33,725 nt of DNA, taken from assembly GCA_945889545.1 (NCBI GenBank), contig CAMDCC010000003.1, positions 1-33,725 on the forward strand. The letters are read 5' to 3'. Positions 28,637 to 33,725 of this stretch are shown one piece after another. The position numbers and the translations under genes are program-made. Position 1 is the first letter of the stretch. Every line of letters begins with the position of its first letter. The DNA comes from Bifidobacterium breve. GTDB lineage: Bacteria; Actinomycetota; Acidimicrobiia; IMCC26256; PALSA-555. A model generated the notes under the pieces. It was given only the letters and a program-made list of their open reading frames with translations, was not told the DNA's origin and did not search any database.

Positions 28637-29629
28637 ATGAAACGGGCACTCATCACTGGCATCACCGGCCAGGACGGTCGGCACATGTCGGAGTTCCTGA
28701 CCGGCAAGGGCTATCAGGTCTTCGGTCTCGTGCGAGGCCAAGCGAACCCCAAGGCCAAGCTCGTCCTTGACGAGAACCCGGCCCTGGAGCTGGTGGAAGG
28801 CGACCTGCGCGACCTCTCGTCGCTCATCGCCGCGGTCGAGCAGGTCCAACCCGACGAGGTCTACAACCTCGGTGCGATGAGCTTCGTGGCGCTGTCGTTC
28901 CGCCAGCCCGAGCTCACTGCCGACATCACCGGCCTCGGCGTGCTCCGCATGCTCGAGGCCATCCGCATCGTGGGTGGCACCGAGCACAACCCGGTCCGCT
29001 TCTATCAAGCGTCGTCCTCGGAGATGTTCGGCAAAGTGCGCGAGACCCCGCAGCACGAAGGCACCGCGTTTCACCCGCGTTCGCCGTACGGCGTGGCCAA
29101 GGTGTTCGGCCACCACATGACGATCAACTACCGCGAGTCGTACAACCTGCACGCCTCGTCTGGCATCTGCTTCAACCACGAAGGCCCGCGACGCGGCCTC
29201 GAGTTTGTCACTCGCAAGATCACCAATGGCATCGCCCGCATCAAGCTCGGCCTCCAGGACTCCATCACGCTCGGCAACCTCGACGCAGCACGCGACTGGG
29301 GTTTCGCCGGCGACTTCGTCGAGGCGATGTGGTCCATGCTCCAGCAGGACGAGCCCGACGACTTCGTCATCGCGACGGGTGAGACACACACCGTCAAGGA
29401 ACTCCTCGATGTCGCGTTCCAGTGCGCGGGCTACGACGACTGGGAGCGGTTCGTGCGCCAGGATCCGCGCTTCGAACGACCAGCCGATGTCGAACTGCTC
29501 ATGGGCGACGCGTCGAAGGCCAACGCGAAGCTCGGCTGGAAGCCCAAGGTTGCCTTCGACGAGCTCGTGTCGATGATGTACGAATCCGACCTCATCGAAG
29601 AGACCAAGAAAGCCGAGCTCGAGCGCTAG
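28637..29629 (+). CDS. gmd: GDP-mannose 4,6-dehydratase
   Basis: A 330-residue extended SDR enzyme converting GDP-mannose to GDP-4-keto-6-deoxymannose, the precursor of fucose, rhamnose and related sugars. The cofactor loop is GITGQDG (8-14). Catalytic residues are Ser/Glu in QASSSEMFG (Glu129), Tyr151 and Lys155 (SPYGVAKVFG). GDP-sugar binding is in NHEGPRRGLEFVTRKI, and the conserved LGNLDAARDWGFAGDFVEAMW follows. Length fits. The partner reductase or epimerase is not nearby, so the end sugar is unknown. It ends four bases before a convergent small gene. Confidence 0.93.
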   Translation: MKRALITGITGQDGRHMSEFLTGKGYQVFGLVRGQANPKAKLVLDENPALELVEGDLRDLSSLIAAVEQVQPDEVYNLGAMSFVALSFRQPELTADITGLGVLRMLEAIRIVGGTEHNPVRFYQASSSEMFGKVRETPQHEGTAFHPRSPYGVAKVFGHHMTINYRESYNLHASSGICFNHEGPRRGLEFVTRKITNGIARIKLGLQDSITLGNLDAARDWGFAGDFVEAMWSMLQQDEPDDFVIATGETHTVKELLDVAFQCAGYDDWERFVRQDPRFERPADVELLMGDASKANAKLGWKPKVAFDELVSMMYESDLIEETKKAELER

Positions 29630-29633
29630 CCGT

Positions 29634-29849
29634 TCAGCCCGTCTCGCGCCACGAGGCGGTCGCGAGTTTCAAGCCGGCAATCCCCACTCCAAGATCGAGC
29701 GTCGCCACCGTCGCATCACATTCGCTTCCCTCGGCGTCGTAGGCGGTCAGGTCATCGCCAATCGCGATCGGCGCATCTGCCCTTGAGAGCAGGGCACGAA
29801 CGAGACCCGTCGCGTCGACCGAGTTGAAATCGACTCGAACTCTTGTCAT
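29634..29849 (-). CDS. Small hypothetical protein (71 aa)
   Basis: A 71-residue soluble protein beginning MTRVRVDFNSVDATGLVR and ending KLATASWRETG. The ATG at 29849 has GAGGTGGT about nine bases upstream, a good ribosome site. Strands and a helix (FNSVDATGLVRALLSRA) suggest a compact alpha/beta fold with several acidic residues (GDDLTAYDAEGSE). No family is recognised. A start-less coding-like frame ends six bases before it, so it may be the second gene of a decayed pair. Confidence 0.5.
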   Translation of the reverse strand: MTRVRVDFNSVDATGLVRALLSRADAPIAIGDDLTAYDAEGSECDATVATLDLGVGIAGLKLATASWRETG

Positions 29850-29854
29850 CGCGT

Positions 29855-30030
29855 TCACCACCTCGGCTCGGGGAGTTCGAAGAGCGATTCCAACCGACCG
29901 AGCATCTCGTCGGTCGGTTCCTCGATTCCTAGAAGAATCGTAACGTGATGAGCAGGCGGCGATTCCTCGACGCGGAACCCAGTGCCGGAAGAACATCGAA
30001 GGGTGGTTTCGGTGACGGATTCCCGCGGTC
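29855..30030 (-). pseudogene. Start-less coding-like frame upstream of the 71-aa gene
   Basis: On the minus strand, one frame after the nitronate monooxygenase stop reads coding-like to a TGA at 29855-29857. Its last part is ILLGIEEPTDEMLGRLES then LFELPEPRW, preceded by GTGFRVEESPPAHHVT. There is no ATG, GTG or TTG at a sensible place; the first ATG gives only 16 residues. A 10-bp perfect inverted repeat (29892-29901 with 29910-29919) lies within it. It may be the 3' end of a gene that lost its start, or a chance frame. Confidence 0.3.
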
Positions 30031-30990
30031 TTACAACGCCCTCGCCATCGCGCGTTCGGCTTCTTCTACGAATTGGTGGACGAGGTCACCGGCTGGGGTG
30101 AGCTCGTGGATGGCGCCGACGCCTTGACCTGCCGGGTAGCACTCACGGTCGGGATCGACGTCTTTCGCTTCATCGCCTTCCGGCAGGTGCAAGATTCCGG
30201 CGCCCACGGCCGTCATCATCTGCTCGGGGAACGGCTTGAGCTCGTCGGGGTGCTCTTCGTAGTGCTTGGTCGTCTTGTTACGCACAACTCGCATCGGCTT
30301 GCCGCTGAACGCGCGGCTGACGACCGTGCCGTCTTCACCTGTGGCGAGCAACGTGTCTTTGTAGCCGGGTGCTGAACGCGCTTCGGGTGTCGCGATGAAG
30401 CGGGTGCCGACCCACACGCCATCGGCGCCCAGCATGAGCGCGGCGGCGAGACCGCGCCCGTCGAAGATGCCGCCGGCTGCGACTACAGGAACCCGATCAC
30501 CGACTGCATCGACGATCTGCGGGACGAGCGGCATCGTGGCCACCAATCCGGTGTGACCGCCGGCTTCGGTGCCTTGCGCGACGACAAGATCGCAACCAGC
30601 CTCGACCGCGTCGATGGCGTGGCGCACCTTGCCGCACATGTTCACCACGAGCACGTTGTTCGAGTGGCAGAGCTCGATGACCTCACGCGGCACGCCGAGC
30701 GCGGCCACGAACACCGGTACCCCTTCGGCGATCAGCAGCTCGACGTTGTGCATCATCTGGTCGGGCAGCGCAGTAAGGAGGTCGACACCGATCGGCTTGT
30801 TCGTGAGCGCCTTTGTCTTGCGGATCTCGTCGACCATCTGGTCGCTCGTCATCGCACCGGCACCGAGACAGCCGAAGCCGCCGGCCTCCGACACCGCGGC
30901 GGCAAGCCGGTGGTACGACACACCGCCCATGCCGGCGAGCATCACGGGATGCTCGATCTGGAGCACTTCGGTCAGTCGGGTCTTGATCAT
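30031..30990 (-). CDS. Nitronate monooxygenase family FMN protein
   Basis: A 319-residue TIM-barrel flavoprotein of the nitronate monooxygenase / 2-nitropropane dioxygenase family, oxidising nitronates such as propionate-3-nitronate; some members are instead enoyl reductases. Evidence: the opening IEHPVMLAGMGGVS, the FMN/catalytic block VAQGTEAGGHTGLV with His146, PVVAAGGIFDGRGLAAALMLGADGVWVGTRF, and a C-terminal segment PAGQGVGAIHELTPAGDLV seen in this group. The start ATG 30990 is favoured over a start 14 codons earlier, which would overlap purE. It has TACCCT seven bases upstream and is divergent from purE over only 23 bp. Confidence 0.88.
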   Translation of the reverse strand: MIKTRLTEVLQIEHPVMLAGMGGVSYHRLAAAVSEAGGFGCLGAGAMTSDQMVDEIRKTKALTNKPIGVDLLTALPDQMMHNVELLIAEGVPVFVAALGVPREVIELCHSNNVLVVNMCGKVRHAIDAVEAGCDLVVAQGTEAGGHTGLVATMPLVPQIVDAVGDRVPVVAAGGIFDGRGLAAALMLGADGVWVGTRFIATPEARSAPGYKDTLLATGEDGTVVSRAFSGKPMRVVRNKTTKHYEEHPDELKPFPEQMMTAVGAGILHLPEGDEAKDVDPDRECYPAGQGVGAIHELTPAGDLVHQFVEEAERAMARAL

Positions 30991-30997
30991 GGGGGTG

Positions 30998-31007
30998 AGG
31001 GTAACGT
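30998..31007. promoter_or_regulatory. Overlapping divergent -10 boxes for nitronate monooxygenase and purE
   Basis: Minus strand TACCCT (30998-31003), seven bases before ATG 30990; plus strand TAACGT (31002-31007), six bases before GTG 31014. They share two base pairs. Neither gene has a Shine-Dalgarno, so both look leaderless, and RNA polymerase could probably occupy only one at a time. Confidence 0.5.
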
Positions 31008-31013
31008 CAACTC

Positions 31014-31514
31014 GTGGCACGCGATCCTTCACCGCTGGTCGGCGTGATCATGGGGAGCGATTCCGACCTTCGCGTGATGCAGGCCGCGCTCGACGCGCTG
31101 GACGAGTTCGGTGTGGCCCACGAGGTGCGCATCGTGTCGGCGCACCGCACCCCCGATGTGATGGTCGAGTACGCGCGCACGGCTGCCGAGCGCGGGCTGC
31201 GCGTCATCATCGCCGGAGCCGGGGGCGCCGCACACCTCCCCGGCATGACTGCGTCGATGACCGCGCTCCCCGTCATCGGTGTGCCGGTCAATGCCACGAC
31301 CCTCGACGGGCTCGACGCGCTGCTCTCGATCGTGCAGATGCCTGCGGGAGTACCCGTGGCCACGGTCGCCGTTGACAACGCTCGAAATGCGGGCCTGTTG
31401 GCCGTCCGCATCCTCGCAACTGCCGACCCCGAGTTGCTCGCCGCGATGGAGAAGTTCCAGGCAACCCTCGACGAAGCCGTGCGGGCCAAGGACGCCAAGC
31501 TCCAAGACCTGTAA
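31014..31514 (+). CDS. purE: 5-(carboxyamino)imidazole ribonucleotide mutase
   Basis: A 166-residue class I PurE that moves the carboxyl group of N5-CAIR to C4 in purine synthesis. Signature blocks are MGSDSDL (14-18 GSDSD), the catalytic SAHRTP (His44), and GAGGAAHLPGMTAS with His74. VPVNATTLDGLDALLSIVQMPAGVPVATVAV completes the octamer core. Length is normal. The start is GTG 31014, leaderless-like. Its usual partner purK is not downstream; an acyl-CoA synthetase gene follows after 20 bp with its own -10 box. Confidence 0.96.
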   Translation: MARDPSPLVGVIMGSDSDLRVMQAALDALDEFGVAHEVRIVSAHRTPDVMVEYARTAAERGLRVIIAGAGGAAHLPGMTASMTALPVIGVPVNATTLDGLDALLSIVQMPAGVPVATVAVDNARNAGLLAVRILATADPELLAAMEKFQATLDEAVRAKDAKLQDL

Positions 31515-31520
31515 TCCCAC

Positions 31521-31526
31521 TAGCCT
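31521..31526 (+). promoter_or_regulatory. -10 box of a probable leaderless promoter (acyl-CoA synthetase)
   Basis: TAGCCT, eight bases before the ATG at 31535, in a 20-bp gap after purE. No Shine-Dalgarno. Confidence 0.45.
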
Positions 31527-31534
31527 CCTCGGCC

Positions 31535-33088
31535 ATGTGGCCCGGACTGCACGCGAAGAACAGCCCCGACAAGCCCGCCTACATCATGGCGAGCAGTGGT
31601 TTGGTGGTGACGAACCGCGAGCTGGACGAGGGCTCGAACCGGCTCGCCCATCTGCTCCAGGATCGCGGACTCAAGTTTGGCGACCACATCGCGATCTTCA
31701 TGGACAACAACGCCCACTACATCCAAGTTGCGTGGGCGGCGCAACGCTCCGGCCTCTACTTCACACCGATCAACTTCCACTTCAACGCCGACGAGGTCGC
31801 GTACATCCTCGAGAACTCCGAGGCGAAGGCCGTGATCGTGTCGGCCGCGCTCGGGCACGTGGTCACCGAGCTGCTCGATGTGATGCCCGAGCTCGTGCAG
31901 ACGCGACTCGTCGTGGGTGGCGACGTCGATGGCTACGAGCGGTACGAGACGGCCGTCGCCGCGTGCCCGAGCGAACCGATCGACGAGGAGCTCGAGGGGC
32001 ACGGGATGTTCTACTCATCGGGCACCACTGGGCGCCCCAAGGGCATCAAGTACCCGCTCGAACGCAAGCCGGTGGGCTCACCTGAGCCCATGCTCGCCGG
32101 CTTCGGCCAGATCTACGGCATCGACGAGACCAGCACCTACCTCTCTCCCGCGCCGCTGTACCACGCCGCGCCGCTCCAGTTCTGCATCGCGATGAGTCGC
32201 ATCGGCGCCCCGAGCGTCATCCTCGAGCGCTTCGACCCCGAGTCGTTGTTGCAGGCGATCGAGACGTACAGCGTGACGCACGCGCAGTTCGTCCCGACCA
32301 TGTTCGTGCGCATGCTCAAGCTGCCGAAGGAAGTGCGCGACAAGTACGACGTGTCGTCGCTCCAGCTCGCGATCCACGCTGCGGCGCCGTGTCCGGTGAG
32401 CGTGAAGCACGAGATGATTGCGTGGTGGGGCCCGATCATCTTCGAGTACTACTCGGCCACCGAGGGCACCGGCTCCACGATGATCAGCAGTGAGGAATGG
32501 CTCGCTCACCCCGGGTCGGTCGGCCGCGCGTACACCGGAACGCTGCACATCCTCGACGAAGAGGACGATCCCGTACCGAATGGCGAGTCGGGCGTCGTGT
32601 GGTTCGAGCCGACCGAGCGCAGCATCACGTTCGAGTACCACAACGATCCCGAGAAGACCGCGTCCGCACACAACCGCGACGGATGGGCCACGGTCGGCGA
32701 CATGGGGTACCTCGACGACGAGGGCTACCTCTACCTCACCGATCGACGCGACTTCATGATCGTGTCGGGCGGGGTGAACATCTATCCGCAGGAAGCGGAG
32801 AACGTGCTCATCGCCCATCCGTTGGTGCTCGACGTTGCGGTGTTCGGCGTGCCGAACGAGGACATGGGTGAAGAGGTGAAGGCGGTCGTGCAGCCGATCG
32901 ACATGGTCGACGCCGGACCCGAGCTCGAGCAGGAGCTCATCGAGTACTGCCGCAGCCAGCTGTCGCACTACAAGTGCCCGCGTACGGTCGACTTCGACGA
33001 CGACCTCCCTCGTCAGCCGACGGGAAAGCTGTACAAGCGCCTCCTTCGCGACCGCTACTGGGGCAACAAGACGTCGAAGATCGTCTAA
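31535..33088 (+). CDS. Acyl-CoA synthetase (AMP-forming), FadD type
   Basis: A 517-residue ANL-family ligase activating a carboxylic acid to its CoA thioester. P-loop YSSGTTGRPKG (160-170), substrate motif YYSATEGTG, adenylate motif GDMGYLDDEGYLYLTDRRDFMIVSGGVNIYPQEAE, and C-terminal PRQPTGKLYKR with catalytic Lys498. NIYPQEAE and the short N-domain are like those of actinobacterial FadD paralogues acting on fatty or steroid-type acids; the substrate cannot be read from sequence. It is followed after eight bases by an MFS gene, perhaps for import or export of the same compound. Confidence 0.9.
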   Translation: MWPGLHAKNSPDKPAYIMASSGLVVTNRELDEGSNRLAHLLQDRGLKFGDHIAIFMDNNAHYIQVAWAAQRSGLYFTPINFHFNADEVAYILENSEAKAVIVSAALGHVVTELLDVMPELVQTRLVVGGDVDGYERYETAVAACPSEPIDEELEGHGMFYSSGTTGRPKGIKYPLERKPVGSPEPMLAGFGQIYGIDETSTYLSPAPLYHAAPLQFCIAMSRIGAPSVILERFDPESLLQAIETYSVTHAQFVPTMFVRMLKLPKEVRDKYDVSSLQLAIHAAAPCPVSVKHEMIAWWGPIIFEYYSATEGTGSTMISSEEWLAHPGSVGRAYTGTLHILDEEDDPVPNGESGVVWFEPTERSITFEYHNDPEKTASAHNRDGWATVGDMGYLDDEGYLYLTDRRDFMIVSGGVNIYPQEAENVLIAHPLVLDVAVFGVPNEDMGEEVKAVVQPIDMVDAGPELEQELIEYCRSQLSHYKCPRTVDFDDDLPRQPTGKLYKRLLRDRYWGNKTSKIV

Positions 33089-33096
33089 CGGTCCAC

Positions 33097-33725
33097 ATGG
33101 CGACCTCGGAGAACCTTCCGCACGGGAAGAAGCCGGCGGTAGTTCTGGTCGGCGTCAACTTCCTCGACGGGCTCGACTGGGGCATCCTCATCGGCGCGTT
33201 GTCGCTGCTCCAGAAGGAGTACGGGTTCAGCGATACGTGGGGGGGCGCCATCGCCACGGCAGCCACGATCGCCGGACTCTTCGCGCTGCTTCCCGCAGGC
33301 TGGATGGCCGATCACCTCCCGCGCGCCCGTGTGCTCGTGTTCGTGCTCGCGTCGTGGTCGCTCTTCCAAGGTCTCACTGCGGCTTCTGTCGCGTTCTGGA
33401 TGCTCGTGCTCACGCGCGTGTTGCTCGGCGCCGCCGCACACATCGACAATCCGCTCGCGTCGAGCCTCCTCGCTGACTACTACCCGCCCGCCGTGCGCGG
33501 ACGCGTGTACTCATACCAACGGCTCGCGCAGATCCTCGGCACCGCGGCAGGAATCGGCGTCGGGGGTGGCGTCGGGGATCTCCTCGGGTGGCGCGCCGCG
33601 TTCCTCGTCACGATCCCACCGACCTTGGTGGTCGCGGCGCTGGCGTACACGTCGCGCGAGCCGTTGCGAGGTGCGCTCGACCACGAAGCTGGGAGCGCGG
33701 CGGCCGTCGCCGCGGCTGACGGCAT
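33097..33725 (+). CDS. MFS transporter, N-terminal part (runs off the window)
   Basis: An open frame from ATG 33097 to the window edge, 209 complete codons. It has the MFS pattern: a short cytoplasmic start, helix 1 (VVLVGVNFLDGLDWGILIGALSL), helix 2 ending in GWMADHLPRARV, the loop 2-3 motif of the superfamily (G-x3-D-R-x2-R-like), then LVLTRVLLGAAAHIDNPLASSLLADYYPPAVRGRVYS and helix 5-6 regions (LGTAAGIGVGGGVGDLLGWRAAFLV). That arrangement resembles organic-anion and sugar-phosphate type permeases. It is eight bases after the acyl-CoA synthetase and likely in its operon. Substrate unknown. Confidence 0.85.
   Translation, partial: MATSENLPHGKKPAVVLVGVNFLDGLDWGILIGALSLLQKEYGFSDTWGGAIATAATIAGLFALLPAGWMADHLPRARVLVFVLASWSLFQGLTAASVAFWMLVLTRVLLGAAAHIDNPLASSLLADYYPPAVRGRVYSYQRLAQILGTAAGIGVGGGVGDLLGWRAAFLVTIPPTLVVAALAYTSREPLRGALDHEAGSAAAVAAADG

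Noticed and set aside
24278..33088. Biosynthetic cluster built around the two AMP-binding ligases
   Set aside because: They are 5.5 kb apart, on unrelated operons, and no PKS, NRPS or carrier protein gene is present in the window.
1..33725. CRISPR arrays, transposons, prophage or riboswitch
   Set aside because: No regularly spaced repeats, transposase, integrase or phage genes seen; no leader long enough or similar to a known riboswitch, including before metF.

Overview
This window looks like chromosomal DNA from a high-GC actinobacterium, most likely from class Acidimicrobiia. That placement is inferred from gene families, not from a marker-gene tree. The supporting families are an acyl-CoA carboxylase epsilon subunit, crotonyl-CoA carboxylase/reductase, an FrhB-type F420 protein, DUF2505, DUF3151, DUF4328, and the actinobacterial trio MSMEG_4193-type phosphatase / DUF3090 / SCO1664. 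I see no phage, insertion sequence, CRISPR array or rRNA. Many genes start at GTG or ATG with a TANNNT box 6-9 bases upstream and no Shine-Dalgarno, which points to widespread leaderless transcription.

Layout. (1) 1-5553, almost all minus strand: an acyl-CoA assimilation block. It holds crotonyl-CoA carboxylase/reductase (ccr), methylmalonyl/ethylmalonyl-CoA epimerase, an acyl-CoA carboxylase beta subunit and its epsilon subunit, which together fit the ethylmalonyl-CoA and propionyl-CoA routes. Two paralogous CAP-domain lipoproteins and a 38-residue membrane peptide lie inside it. (2) 5637-9091: a short His-rich CDF metal transporter, then a segment bounded by two ~55-bp direct repeats with a NYN-domain nuclease and a small membrane protein, then an acetyl-CoA acetyltransferase that would supply acetoacetyl-CoA to the Ccr route. 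(3) 9137-12500: membrane proteins, namely a DUF2207 protein split by one in-frame TAG, an unknown, a DUF2752 protein and a proline-rich polytopic protein. (4) 12725-17708: a conserved information-processing block, recR, ebfC and dnaX on the minus strand, SRP RNA, two tRNA-Ser genes with tadA between them, and metF.

(5) 17788-21696: a DUF2505 protein, the copper ATPase copA, its divergent repressor csoR with a palindromic operator, and a DUF4328 membrane protein. (6) 21794-25981, plus strand: an FrhB-like iron-sulfur/F420 protein, NhaA antiporter, a degenerate receiver-like protein and a fatty-acyl-AMP ligase. (7) 26045-28034, minus strand: SCO1664, DUF3090 and phosphatase, overlapping one another. 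(8) 28160-33725: DUF3151, a GDP-mannose 4,6-dehydratase, a small unknown on the opposite strand, a nitronate monooxygenase divergent from purE, an acyl-CoA synthetase and the start of an MFS transporter.

I found no clear new defence or biosynthetic system. The observations most worth following are local: a tadA start codon that directly abuts the CCA of tRNA-Ser, the in-frame amber codon in the DUF2207 gene, a second copy of the recR 3' end 1.5 kb away, the direct repeats around the NYN gene, divergent leaderless promoters packed into 23 bp, and a long perfect inverted repeat between two divergent genes.
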